Source: Pseudobacter sp051955275 (lineage in GTDB: Bacteria > Bacteroidota > Bacteroidia > Chitinophagales > Chitinophagaceae). Taken from it: a DNA stretch of 64,000 nt. The stretch is taken from NCBI RefSeq assembly GCF_051955275.1, contig NZ_JBQCGW010000009.1, positions 1 through 64,000 on the forward strand, in the 5' to 3' direction. Each line of letters opens with the position of its first letter. Position 1 is the stretch's first letter. The notes under the pieces were generated by a model, which made no database searches, had not been told where the DNA came from, and saw nothing but the letters and a program-made list of their open reading frames with translations. A program made the translations under genes and the position numbers. Positions 1-7,902 of the stretch are shown piece by piece.

Positions 1-288
1 TTTTGCTCCCTGCTTTTTTATATTCTCTTCAGTAAGGTTCTCTTTAATTTCCATGATATTGGAACCAGGTACTTCTATCACCTGTAAAAAAGTATGCTCA
101 TCGCGCTGAAAACGGACGGTATTCCTCAGGTATTTATAATTGGGGGGAGCTGATACAAATAATTTGGTGCCGGTGATCCTTTTCAGGCCTGCCGTACTTT
201 TCACATCTATCACAGCAGGAAATTCGGATCCGGGGCTTTTGCACGCAAACAAAAACAGGAGAAAGGATACAAGGGATAAAATTCTCAT
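1..288 (-). CDS. Partial lipoprotein, C-terminus off the left edge
   Basis: A leftward reading frame opens at the ATG whose complement is at 286-288 and stays open for 96 codons to the window edge, so the stop codon lies outside. The N-terminus is a short basic segment, a Leu/Phe-rich core and then an Ala-Cys at about residues 15-16, which reads as a lipoprotein signal peptide. The rest is hydrophilic with no motif I recognise. It is probably anchored in the outer membrane or periplasm. The family is unknown and the length cannot be judged. Confidence 0.6.
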   Translation of the reverse strand, partial: MRILSLVSFLLFLFACKSPGSEFPAVIDVKSTAGLKRITGTKLFVSAPPNYKYLRNTVRFQRDEHTFLQVIEVPGSNIMEIKENLTEENIKKQGAK

Positions 289-391
289 TTATTCAATTTT
301 ATGGACGGCGGCCAAATTCCATTATTCAAGGCTCATTTCCAAAAGTATATATTGTCAGAAATGCAGAGGCAATACCTAATCAATATACCCT

Positions 392-901
392 CTATTTACT
401 GAGCTTTGTCATTTGCCCGATCTTTTCCCAGGAGGGATCCGGCTGCATGGTCACACCAATATAGATTCCATTTTTTGAAGCTGAGGTAGTGGCTGTATTA
501 TCCAGAAAATCTCCATCGATCCGTTTCGGGGTCAGTCTGTACATGGCTCCGCTGGCAATATCTATTACAATGCCTACCACACCTCCGAAAAGCAGGTTAC
601 CGAAAATCCAGCCATCCAGCTTTCTCTCCAGTGTTGTTTCATACGGCTTGTAACCCTCCAGTTCAAGTTTTATGGCAAATGATTTTTTCCCGTCAGCATC
701 TCTTTCATGATTTCCTCTTCTGCTCAGTGTGAGACTCTGGGGAGTGGTCCCCATATCTTTACCATCAATGTACAAACGCGCGCCAGTGGGCCTGCTGGCA
801 AACTCCACATGTTGTTTGGAGCCATGAATGATAGCTGCGCAGCTGCTGAGGAGGCTAACAGCAACCATGAGGACCATTGAAAAGATAAAATTCTTTTTCA
901 T
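392..901 (-). CDS. PEGA-like lipoprotein with glycine-rich C-terminal segment
   Basis: 169 residues. A signal peptide ends at the lipobox SSC (Cys about 21), so a lipoprotein is predicted. Residues about 30-90 (FASRPTGARLYIDG, then a GTTP turn and an EGYKPYETTLE strand) resemble a PEGA domain, a small beta fold common on cell-surface proteins. Residues about 105-125 (GNLLFGGVVGIVID) form a hydrophobic, glycine-rich stretch that could dip into a membrane, followed by a MYRLTP turn. This architecture recurs in uncharacterised lipoproteins and no enzymatic motif is visible. It is monocistronic, with the next gene divergent. Confidence 0.6.
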   Translation of the reverse strand: MKKNFIFSMVLMVAVSLLSSCAAIIHGSKQHVEFASRPTGARLYIDGKDMGTTPQSLTLSRRGNHERDADGKKSFAIKLELEGYKPYETTLERKLDGWIFGNLLFGGVVGIVIDIASGAMYRLTPKRIDGDFLDNTATTSASKNGIYIGVTMQPDPSWEKIGQMTKLSK

Positions 902-1055
902 TACAGGTGTTAAGGGGTAAATAAATAAAACGTTCCTCCGGAAATGCAGGTAACGTCTGAGCTGGGCTGGCTTGAAAACTCTATACCGGGCAGTAAGATA
1001 AAAATCATTCGGTTAATAAAACCATAAGGTTTGTATTTATTTATATATTGTCCTC

Positions 1056-1577
1056 ATGTCTGTGAAAACTAATATTTCAGCGCTTGTTTGCTTCTGCATG
1101 CTGCATCTGACAGCCTGTGACTTCAGCGGCAATCTTGAGCTGGCCTCGAAATCAGATCACACAGGCAGGGTGATCCGCATCGTTGACGGAGATACATTTG
1201 AGTTACTGACCTCCTCCAACCAGACCATCCGGGTAAGGATGGCCGGGATCGACGCTCCTGAAAGAGGTCAGCCATATTACCAGAAGTCTAAAGATTTTCT
1301 GGCAACTTTATGTTTTCAAAAAGAAGTCAGTCTGAAAAAGGTGAGCAGGGACCGATACAGCAGGATCATTGCCTGGACTTATATCAATGAAAATATTTCA
1401 CTCAGTCATGAAATGGTGAAGAATGGTTTTGCCTGGCATTTCATCAAATACGACAATTCCCCCAAACTTGATACATTGGAAAGTAAAGCCCGCCATGAAA
1501 AGGCAGGGCTTTGGGCCGATGAAAATCCTGTTGCACCCTGGCTGCACAGGCGGAGCAGAAACCGCGTGCAACGGTAA
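1056..1577 (+). CDS. Thermonuclease-like (SNase) lipoprotein
   Basis: 173 residues with a lipoprotein signal (LTAC, Cys 21), so the nuclease is probably tethered outside the cytoplasm. The staphylococcal-nuclease fold starts near residue 38. VDGDTFEL supplies the calcium-binding Asp residues (D44, D46), RMAGIDAPE supplies the catalytic Arg 61, Asp 66 and Glu 69, and DRYSR supplies the second catalytic Arg (103). All active-site positions known from the family are therefore present, and Ca-dependent cleavage of DNA or RNA is expected. The domain ends with GLWADENPVAPWLHRR, typical of the bacterial subgroup. A hairpin follows 33 bp after the stop. Confidence 0.85.
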   Translation: MSVKTNISALVCFCMLHLTACDFSGNLELASKSDHTGRVIRIVDGDTFELLTSSNQTIRVRMAGIDAPERGQPYYQKSKDFLATLCFQKEVSLKKVSRDRYSRIIAWTYINENISLSHEMVKNGFAWHFIKYDNSPKLDTLESKARHEKAGLWADENPVAPWLHRRSRNRVQR

Positions 1578-1610
1578 GTAGCTCCAACAATTCAGTGAAC
1601 ACAAAAAACA

Positions 1611-1632
1611 GGCCCGCCTACGAGGGCGGGCC
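1611..1632. terminator. GC-rich hairpin after the SNase gene
   Basis: GGCCCGCC (1611-1618) and GGCGGGCC (1625-1632) form a perfect 8-bp stem with a 6-nt loop. On the plus strand the tail is only moderately T-rich. On the minus strand the stem is followed by TGTTTTTTG. It can end the SNase transcript and block antisense reading. Confidence 0.6.
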
Positions 1633-1910
1633 ATCCTTTCATTCTATTGGAAAACCAGGATACCAACAGGAATGCCAGTACCCGTACTAATCGGTTGCGT
1701 TAACCATTAACCTTATCCTATTGTAACATTTAACATTAGTTGGGGGAGCGACCTGAAAAAGAAATGGGGCCACTCCTATCATGCCGGGACGGCGTCGCAA
1801 AAAGCCGGCGGCAGTGATTGACAGGAGCGAACCATGCTGCCGCTACAATAACCTTGAGAAATAAAAATAAGAAATATTCTTAATAAAGTACATTTTATGA
1901 GACTTAATTT
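1633..1910. other. Intergenic gap with a GC-rich stretch that can fold
   Basis: No convincing reading frame lies between the nuclease and the first XRE gene. The GC-rich part, 1741-1845, contains several inverted repeats: GCGGCAG (1808-1814) with CTGCCGC (1837-1843), GCCG/CGGC around 1783-1793, and GCGAC (1748-1752) with GTCGC (1794-1798). The following 60 bases are AT-rich and probably hold the promoter of the XRE pair, but no exact TAnnTTTG box is present. Confidence 0.3.
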
Positions 1911-2309
1911 TTGAAACTCCATATAAAAAGCTCTATATCAGGGATTTTACAAACGGAATTAATTGATCATATTCGCATAGTGTCCCAGCAGAAGGAAAAT
2001 ATCAAACTCCCAAGATCACTCGCTTCAGACAGAGAGCTGAAGCGTAAGCTTATGGGGGCATTCATCAGGGAAATGCGGGAAAGCCGCGATATCACCTATG
2101 AAAATTTCGCTGCTGAAACAGGCATCTCACGGAGCAACCTGATCCGGGTTGAAAACGGTCAGAATCCAAGCTCGGATACCCTCGACATCATCCTCTGCGG
2201 GCTCAGTATCACCGACGTAGAATTCTATACCATCATCCACGAACGGATGAAAGCCGAAAAAAAGGCAGCCGAGAAAAAGACACCAACAAAAAAAGCAAAA
2301 TCACAATAG
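1911..2309 (+). CDS. XRE-family helix-turn-helix regulator
   Basis: 132 residues if translation begins at TTG 1911, the first possible start after an in-frame stop at 1905; the first in-frame ATG is at residue 48. The HTH lies at about residues 52-100 (IREMRESRDIT, FAAETGISRSNLIRVENG), followed by a Lys-rich tail (AEKKAAEKK), possibly a nonspecific DNA contact or disordered end. The first 47 residues are unlike a typical XRE protein, so the true start may be ATG 2052, giving about 85 residues. The next gene is a second small XRE protein in the same direction 91 bp on. Target genes are unknown. Confidence 0.7.
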   Translation: MKLHIKSSISGILQTELIDHIRIVSQQKENIKLPRSLASDRELKRKLMGAFIREMRESRDITYENFAAETGISRSNLIRVENGQNPSSDTLDIILCGLSITDVEFYTIIHERMKAEKKAAEKKTPTKKAKSQ

Positions 2310-2400
2310 TGTCATATCTGACATCTTATAAAAGAATCCTCAAAACAAAAGCGTCAAACACCGGATTTTACAGATGGTGCTAATTGGGCAAATTCGTGGT

Positions 2401-2664
2401 ATGGCAAAGCGTGACAAACAACCGACTGTAAAACAATTGTCGGAAGCTGATATCGACCAGATATTTAACCGAATCGGAAAAGCGTTACAGGAACGCAGGG
2501 AGCAGGTTGGCATTACACTTGACAATCTCGCTTATGAAAGCGGTGTATCCCGGAGCACCCTCACCCGTATGCTGGATGGGGAAGAAGTGAACGTCCGCAA
2601 TCTACTGAAAGTAGTGTATAGCCTTAATGTCAGTATAGACCAGGTGATCAGTTTCAAAAAATAA
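2401..2664 (+). CDS. Small XRE-family HTH protein
   Basis: 87 residues from ATG 2401 (MAKRDKQ); an in-frame ATG at 2374 would add nine residues. Almost the whole protein is one HTH_3 domain: a recognition region at about residues 45-60 (YESGVSRSTLTRMLDG) and a final helix SIDQVISFKK. It resembles the HTH of the neighbour at 1911-2309 (GISRSNLIRVENG against GVSRSTLTRMLDG), so the two may be an old duplication. Without an effector domain it is a simple DNA-binding repressor or an antitoxin-like protein, but no toxin gene is adjacent. Confidence 0.75.
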   Translation: MAKRDKQPTVKQLSEADIDQIFNRIGKALQERREQVGITLDNLAYESGVSRSTLTRMLDGEEVNVRNLLKVVYSLNVSIDQVISFKK

Positions 2665-2767
2665 CCAGCAAGGTTCTAAGGGCAAATTTAACCGCAAAAT
2701 TATTCTCCGCCACAGAAATCTCCTGATTTGTTGACTGGAATCAAGAAAAACACTTGCGCATAAAAAA

Positions 2768-2785
2768 AGCAGCCTCACAGCTGCT
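2768..2785. terminator. Bidirectional terminator between convergent genes
   Basis: AGCAGC (2768-2773) pairs with GCTGCT (2780-2785) around a 6-nt loop. The stem is flanked by A-runs on the left and by CCAAAAAAA on the right, so both strands give a stem near a U-tract. It serves the XRE gene on the left and the leftward lipoprotein gene on the right. Confidence 0.65.
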
Positions 2786-2809
2786 CCAAAAAAACAGTAT
2801 CATAACAGC

Positions 2810-3289
2810 TTATTGCTGATAAGTGCTCACTCCATAATGCTTCAATGCCGTAACCTTCAGTTTCTCCCCCACCACATACACTTTCTTGTACTCCCGGAAC
2901 TGCTTTTCCTTATCCATAAAACCAATGATAGCACTGTATTGCTCCGGCCCCTTTCTGATCACCGGCTCAGGCAGCATACCAAAATTCGGCAACCGCAGCG
3001 TGTCCTTCCCCGTTATCTCCTCAAATTCCAGCTTCATCACATAGTGAAATGTCTTTGACGTTTCAAACAATTCCACCGAAAAATACCAGTCGTTCAGCGG
3101 ATTGTCTGTCTTTACACGGTAACTGGCCACGGCTTCTTTCTTTACATCCTTCCTTTCTGAAGGAATATTACCGGCCGGTTCCACCACTGTTCTGGCGGCT
3201 GCCGTATCCGGCGATTTGGTTTCTTTGACGGGCCCGGAGGAACAGGAAAAGACAAGGACAGAGATAAGGACAAAAAAAACGATTTTCAT
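2810..3289 (-). CDS. Uncharacterised lipoprotein
   Basis: 159 residues. The signal peptide ends at FSCSSG (Cys 16), so it is a lipoprotein. Residues 17-55 are a low-complexity Lys/Thr/Ala/Pro linker. Residues about 60-159 form a mixed alpha/beta domain (NPLNDWYFSVELFETSKTF, then KVYVVGEKLKVTAL) that I cannot assign to a named family. It stands alone between a terminator and the DnaQ/GIY-YIG gene, 30 bp from the latter's 3' end, so it could be co-transcribed with it. Confidence 0.6.
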   Translation of the reverse strand: MKIVFFVLISVLVFSCSSGPVKETKSPDTAAARTVVEPAGNIPSERKDVKKEAVASYRVKTDNPLNDWYFSVELFETSKTFHYVMKLEFEEITGKDTLRLPNFGMLPEPVIRKGPEQYSAIIGFMDKEKQFREYKKVYVVGEKLKVTALKHYGVSTYQQ

Positions 3290-3319
3290 ATTGAATTCAA
3301 CTTTTTAAACGCAAATAAT

Positions 3320-4693
3320 TCATCCGGGAAATTGAAATTTCTGCGCAGGATAGCGGTCTACATGCTGATACACCAGGCCACGGATATAATCATTCTCTGA
3401 ATACCTGGTAAGCCATTGCTTCATGGAATCCAGGTCCGTTACCGCTGCATCTTCCGGCAGGTAGCCCATACCGTAGAATCTTCCTTTTTCCATCAGGATG
3501 CAGCTCCGCTCTCCCCTGCTCTTTCCTTCCCCCACGATGGCAAAACTAGGCAATAATTGTTCCAGGTACACTATAGCTTCCTCCACCCGGTTATTGTAAA
3601 TATCCACCGGCTCTTTCTGTTCGCAGGCACCAAGACAGGGGTGCCCTTCCACACCAATACAGGCGCTGTGATCCGTCTGTACAAAACAGAGCTTCGGGCA
3701 AAGATGAAAAGCTTCCATCATCTTCCGCATCAGGCGATGCCCTTCTATCAGCAGGTTGAATGTATACAGCGGCTGAAGATGTTTCTTCTGTTTATCGATG
3801 GCCAGCCGCATATACCCGTTCCTGTCTTCATAACGGTACAAGCCAAACGAAGGTGTGAACCTTTTCTGGCTCCGGTTGTACTCCGGCCAGAGTTTTTTAA
3901 TTTCTATGCTCTCCAGGATAAAGGCCATCAGTTCCGTACCCGTTTCCTCAAAACTGATATCGTGGATATTCCGTAGAAAATCCTGACGCTGCTTACCTGC
4001 ACCATTATGCGTAAAGTGGCTGCGCACGCGGTATTTGAGATTCTTGGCCTTTCCCACATACACTACTTTTCCTTTCTGATCGTGGAAATAATACACCCCG
4101 GGAGTATAAGGCAGCCTGTCGATACACTCTTTCGGCAGGTGGGGCGGCAGGGACTGTTCGGCTGATTTCTTTTTTACGGACTGCCCGATGTGGGCAGCCG
4201 CATCGTTCAGGAGCAGGTGTTCAAACAAACGGACCGTGGCATCGGCATCGCCGCCGGCCCTGTGCCGCTGTTCATTGCTGATACCGAATTCCCGGCAGAG
4301 ATTGCCCAGGCTGTAACTGGGCAGTCCGGGGAAAATTTTCCGGCTCAGACGCACGGTACAGAGTTTCTGGGTTTCCAGTTCAAAACCGGCCGCCGAAAGA
4401 TGGTGTTTGACGAAGGAATAATCGAAATTCACATTATGTGCAATAAAAACACAATCTTTCAGTAATCCATGCACTGTGCCCGCCAGCTCCTCGAACCGGG
4501 GCGCACCGGCCACCATCTCATTGGAGATGCCGGTGAGCGACTGTATATAATAGGGAATATTCCTGTCCGGTTTTACCAGACTTTCAAACCGTTGCACGAT
4601 TTTCTCGCCATCGTGCAACACAATGGCAATTTCCGTAATATCATTGCCAGCAGCATGTCCTCCGGTAGTCTCTATATCAACAATGGCATACAT
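3320..4693 (-). CDS. DnaQ-like 3'-5' exonuclease fused to a UvrC-type GIY-YIG nuclease
   Basis: 457 residues. The N-terminal DEDDh exonuclease runs over about residues 1-165: AIVDIETTG gives D6 and E8, HNVNFDYSF the third acidic residue, and HRAGGDAD the catalytic His and last Asp. A GIY-YIG domain follows at about residues 193-226 (PGVYYFHD, VVYVGKAKNLKYRVRSHF). A cysteine cluster (C332, C336, C345, C353, C357) follows; the C-x7-C-x3-C part has the spacing of the UvrC [4Fe-4S] ligands. The UvrC endonuclease V-like half and HhH region are missing. It resembles known DnaQ/Cho-like proteins and probably acts in DNA repair. A TACCTTTA box lies 7 nt upstream of the start. Confidence 0.85.
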   Translation of the reverse strand: MYAIVDIETTGGHAAGNDITEIAIVLHDGEKIVQRFESLVKPDRNIPYYIQSLTGISNEMVAGAPRFEELAGTVHGLLKDCVFIAHNVNFDYSFVKHHLSAAGFELETQKLCTVRLSRKIFPGLPSYSLGNLCREFGISNEQRHRAGGDADATVRLFEHLLLNDAAAHIGQSVKKKSAEQSLPPHLPKECIDRLPYTPGVYYFHDQKGKVVYVGKAKNLKYRVRSHFTHNGAGKQRQDFLRNIHDISFEETGTELMAFILESIEIKKLWPEYNRSQKRFTPSFGLYRYEDRNGYMRLAIDKQKKHLQPLYTFNLLIEGHRLMRKMMEAFHLCPKLCFVQTDHSACIGVEGHPCLGACEQKEPVDIYNNRVEEAIVYLEQLLPSFAIVGEGKSRGERSCILMEKGRFYGMGYLPEDAAVTDLDSMKQWLTRYSENDYIRGLVYQHVDRYPAQKFQFPG

Positions 4694-4731
4694 AGGGTTA
4701 TAAAGGTAGCAAGAAGATGTAAAAATGGGGC

Positions 4732-4762
4732 TTGCACTATTAAAAACCTTGTTTTATCTTTG
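4732..4762 (+). promoter_or_regulatory. Bacteroidota-type promoter for the 42-residue membrane protein
   Basis: TTG at 4732-4734 and TATCTTTG (TAnnTTTG) at 4755-4762 are separated by 20 bp, the expected spacing for the -33/-7 pair. Transcription would start near 4769, leaving a leader of about 125 nt before ATG 4894. Confidence 0.7.
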
Positions 4763-4893
4763 TATCCAACCCTTCCTCGAAAGACCCCGTATATCTTACT
4801 GTAGAACCCCCGTTCAAGAAAATAGTTACTGATTCACTCTCCTGACAGCGTCGTATCCCATGAACACCGTTTAAACTAAAAAATTTATCGGTT

Positions 4894-5022
4894 ATGTCTA
4901 AAAACGTGTTAGAAATGAAAAAGCAGAATCAACTAGGGGAAAACATGAAAATTGCGCTTATTGCCGCGGGTTTTCTTGCTCTGATCATGTTCCTTACTTA
5001 CTGGTATTGGTACGGCTTCTAA
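4894..5022 (+). CDS. Small single-pass membrane protein (42 residues)
   Basis: ATG 4894 to TAA 5020-5022 encodes 42 residues. A charged N-terminal half (SKNVLEMKKQNQ) is followed by one strongly hydrophobic helix of about 22 residues rich in Ile, Ala and Leu, ending in an aromatic cluster TYWYWYGF. That is a textbook N-in transmembrane helix with an interfacial aromatic belt. It is framed by a good promoter at 4732-4762 and a strong terminator at 5064-5095, so it looks like a self-contained transcription unit and not a chance frame. Function unknown. It lies directly before valS. Confidence 0.65.
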   Translation: MSKNVLEMKKQNQLGENMKIALIAAGFLALIMFLTYWYWYGF

Positions 5023-5063
5023 GCCGCTGCGATACGCTACCTTGATTGTCCACACAACGCATT

Positions 5064-5095
5064 AACCGGTTTTCATCATCCGATGGGGACCGGTT
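5064..5095 (+). terminator. Strong intrinsic terminator
   Basis: AACCGGT (5064-5070) pairs with ACCGGTT (5089-5095). Inside, TTT/GGG wobble pairs and CATC/GATG extend the stem to about 14 bp with an ATCC tetraloop, and TTTTTCTTTT follows. It ends the small membrane protein transcript just before the valS promoter. Confidence 0.8.
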
Positions 5096-5120
5096 TTTTC
5101 TTTTACCAGCCTATAATGCG

Positions 5121-5128
5121 TACCTTTG
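5121..5128 (+). promoter_or_regulatory. valS -7 box
   Basis: TACCTTTG matches TAnnTTTG exactly and lies 26 nt upstream of ATG 5155. The -33 region falls in the T-tract of the preceding terminator, with no clear TTG at the usual spacing. Confidence 0.6.
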
Positions 5129-5154
5129 CACTCCTTTAAAGTGCATTCACCTAT

Positions 5155-7785
5155 ATGGAATTAAGCAAGAATTATATCCCGGCTTCAGCAGAAGACAAGT
5201 GGTCTCAGCATTGGAAAGCGAAAAAATACTTTAACAGCAAACCCGACGGGCGCCCCTCCTACACGGTGGTGATCCCGCCGCCTAACGTCACAGGCGTACT
5301 GCACATGGGGCATACCCTCAATGAGACCGTGCAGGATATCCTCGTCCGCAAGGCCCGCATGAGCGGCTTCAACGCCTGCTGGGTACCCGGAAGCGACCAT
5401 GCCTCCATTGCCACTGAAGCCAAGGTGGTGCAGATGCTCGAAAAAGAAAAAGGCATCAAAAAAGCTGACCTCTCTCGCGAAGAATTCCTGAAACATGCAT
5501 TCGAGTGGAAAGAGAAATATGGAAATATCATTTATCACCAGATAGAAAAACTGGGCTGCAGTGTTGACTGGGACCGCGTTTCCTTCACTATGGACCCTGA
5601 CTACTACCGTTCGGTGATCAAAGTTTTTGTTGATCTCTACAAAAAAGGCATGATCTATCGTGGAGCACGCATGATCAACTGGGACCCTGCCGCCAAAACC
5701 GCCCTCAGCGATGAAGAAGTGGAATACCGCGATGTACAGGGCAAGCTTTACTATGTTAAATATTTCGTGGCCGATGAGAACGGAAAGCCCACCACCAACT
5801 TCATCACCATCGCCACACAACGTCCTGAGACCATCATGGGCGATACTGCCGTATGCGTTAATCCCACGGATGAACGCTATACTCAACTCCATGGCAAAAA
5901 AGTACTGGTGCCACTGGTGAACCGCGCTATTCCCATCATCCAGGATGAATATGTAGACAAAGAATTCGGAACAGGCGCCCTCAAAGTAACGCCTGCACAC
6001 GATATAAACGACTATAACCTGGGCCTTAAACATAATCTCCCCACCATCGATACCCTGAATGCAGACGGCACGCTGAGTGCAGCAGCAGAGATCTGCGTGG
6101 GACAGGACCGCTTTGAAGCCCGCATCAGCATCGTGAAGATGCTGGCCGATGCCGGACAACTGATCAAAGAAGAGGAATACCAGACCAGGACCGGTTTCTC
6201 CCAACGCAGCAATGCCGTGGTGGAGCCCCGCATTTCAACACAATGGTTTGTGGCCATGCGCAACCTGGCCGACAAAGCCCTTGGCGCCGTTACCAGCGGA
6301 GAAGTCCGCATTCACCCCGGCGATAAATTCCTGGCCACTTACAAATACTGGCTGGAGAATGTGAAAGACTGGTGCATCAGCCGCCAGCTCTGGTGGGGCC
6401 AGCAGATCCCTGCCTGGTACGACGACAAAGGCAATTTTGTAGTGGCAGAAACCGAGGCAGACGCTAAAGCAGCATTCAAACAACAATTCGGGACTGAACC
6501 TGCACTTACGCAAGATGCCGACGTGCTGGATACCTGGTTCAGCAGCTGGCTCTGGCCTATCGAAGTGTTCAAAGGCATCACCAGCCCCGGCAACCCTGAT
6601 ATCAATTACTATTACCCTACTTCTGTACTGGTAACCGGACAGGATATCATCTTCTTCTGGGTGGCGCGTATGATCATGGCCGGTATGGAGTACATGAATG
6701 AGAAACCATTCAGTGATGTATATTTCACCGGAATGGTGCGCGATAAACTGGGCAGGAAGATGAGCAAACAGCTCAATAATTCTCCTGACCTGCTGAAACT
6801 GATCGAAACATCTGGCGCGGACGCCGTTCGCTTCGGTATCATGATCTCCGCCCCTGCGGGCAACGACCTGTTATTTGATGAAACCTCTCCAGAGCAGGGC
6901 AGCAAATTCAACAACAAAGTCTGGAACGCGCTCAAGCTGGTAAAAATGTGGGAAGCCAACCAGGCTCCCGGCACCGGCAGTGCAGATCATTTTGCCATCA
7001 ACTGGTTCGACAGCCGCCTGCAGGAAGCAAAAACGATTGTTGAAAAGCAATACAAGGATTTCAAACTCAGCGAAGCGCTGAAAACCGTATACACCCTTAT
7101 CTGGGATGATTTCTGTAACTGGTACCTGGAATGGGTGAAGCCTCCCTATGGAGAAAAAATGCCTTCCGCCATTTACAATAAAACGGTGGACTTCTTCTCC
7201 GAACTGATGCAGATGCTGCATCCTTTCATGCCTTTCGTTACAGAGGAAGTATATCACCTGCTGGCAGAAAGAACAGATGATCTCTGCGTGAAGCAATTCA
7301 CTGCTCCCGGTAATGTAGATGCCGGTATCATCCGCCAGGGCAATATCCTGAAAGAAGCCATCACCGGTATCCGCGATCTGCGTCAGAAGAACCAGATGAA
7401 GCCGAAAGATCCCATCACTGTTTACATCCAGACCAATGAGCAGCCTGCTTATGAAGCGGTTCGCAGCATCCTGATGAAACAGGCCAATGCCACGGAGATC
7501 ATCTTTGTGAAAGAGACCGTTGCCAATACCATCACCATCGTTATTGGCAAAGACAGGTTCTGCATCGCTACGGAAAAGCCGATGGAAACAGGCAATCAGA
7601 AAGAAGAGCTGCTGAAAGACCTGGAATACCTGAAAGGCTTCCTCGTTTCAGTGGAAAAGAAACTGGGTAACGAGAAATTCGTTGCCAATGCCAGGCCGGA
7701 AGTACTGGCCAATGAGCAGAAGAAAAAAGCAGATGCACTGGAAAAAATGAAGATCATTGAAGAAAGCCTGAGCCATCTTCAATAA
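5155..7785 (+). CDS. valS: Valine--tRNA ligase
   Basis: 876 residues, normal for the family. This class Ia synthetase joins valine to tRNA-Val in the cytoplasm. The HIGH signature is HMGH (residues 50-53, in PPPNVTGVLHMGH). The KMSKS signature reads KMSKQ at residues 535-539, the last Ser replaced by Gln. The editing (CP1) domain lies between them, an anticodon-binding domain with the segment FCNWYLEWVKPP follows, and a C-terminal coiled coil ends the protein. The start is supported by the TACCTTTG box 26 nt upstream. It is monocistronic with its own terminator. Confidence 0.97.
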   Translation: MELSKNYIPASAEDKWSQHWKAKKYFNSKPDGRPSYTVVIPPPNVTGVLHMGHTLNETVQDILVRKARMSGFNACWVPGSDHASIATEAKVVQMLEKEKGIKKADLSREEFLKHAFEWKEKYGNIIYHQIEKLGCSVDWDRVSFTMDPDYYRSVIKVFVDLYKKGMIYRGARMINWDPAAKTALSDEEVEYRDVQGKLYYVKYFVADENGKPTTNFITIATQRPETIMGDTAVCVNPTDERYTQLHGKKVLVPLVNRAIPIIQDEYVDKEFGTGALKVTPAHDINDYNLGLKHNLPTIDTLNADGTLSAAAEICVGQDRFEARISIVKMLADAGQLIKEEEYQTRTGFSQRSNAVVEPRISTQWFVAMRNLADKALGAVTSGEVRIHPGDKFLATYKYWLENVKDWCISRQLWWGQQIPAWYDDKGNFVVAETEADAKAAFKQQFGTEPALTQDADVLDTWFSSWLWPIEVFKGITSPGNPDINYYYPTSVLVTGQDIIFFWVARMIMAGMEYMNEKPFSDVYFTGMVRDKLGRKMSKQLNNSPDLLKLIETSGADAVRFGIMISAPAGNDLLFDETSPEQGSKFNNKVWNALKLVKMWEANQAPGTGSADHFAINWFDSRLQEAKTIVEKQYKDFKLSEALKTVYTLIWDDFCNWYLEWVKPPYGEKMPSAIYNKTVDFFSELMQMLHPFMPFVTEEVYHLLAERTDDLCVKQFTAPGNVDAGIIRQGNILKEAITGIRDLRQKNQMKPKDPITVYIQTNEQPAYEAVRSILMKQANATEIIFVKETVANTITIVIGKDRFCIATEKPMETGNQKEELLKDLEYLKGFLVSVEKKLGNEKFVANARPEVLANEQKKKADALEKMKIIEESLSHLQ

Positions 7786-7805
7786 AGGATCGATAAAAGA
7801 TAAAG

Positions 7806-7834
7806 AGCCCCGGGAGTGCAGACTTACCGGGGCT
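7806..7834 (+). terminator. valS terminator
   Basis: AGCCCCGG (7806-7813) pairs with CCGGGGCT (7827-7834) around a 13-nt loop and is followed by five T residues. It lies 20 bp after the valS stop. Confidence 0.85.
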
Positions 7835-7853
7835 TTTTCATGTAATAAACGAA

Positions 7854-7873
7854 CGGGGAGCAGTTGCTCCCCG
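7854..7873 (-). terminator. Terminator of the leftward TIG/kelch gene
   Basis: CGGGGAGC and GCTCCCCG close a near-perfect 8-bp stem with an AGTT loop, 30 bp beyond the stop of the gene at 7903-9807. On the minus strand a T-rich stretch (GTTCGTTTATTA) follows. Confidence 0.65.
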
Positions 7874-7902
7874 ATGTTTAGTTGAAGGGAAAAGGAAATG
7901 AA

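Noticed and set aside
1741..1800. Copy of the 34.5-kb structured element
   Set aside because: Only short fragments (GGGGAGCGAC, ATGCCGGGA) match and their relative orientation differs.
5185..6204. 339-codon leftward open frame inside valS
   Set aside because: It is antisense to the strongly supported valS, with His/Cys-rich shadow composition and no family motif.
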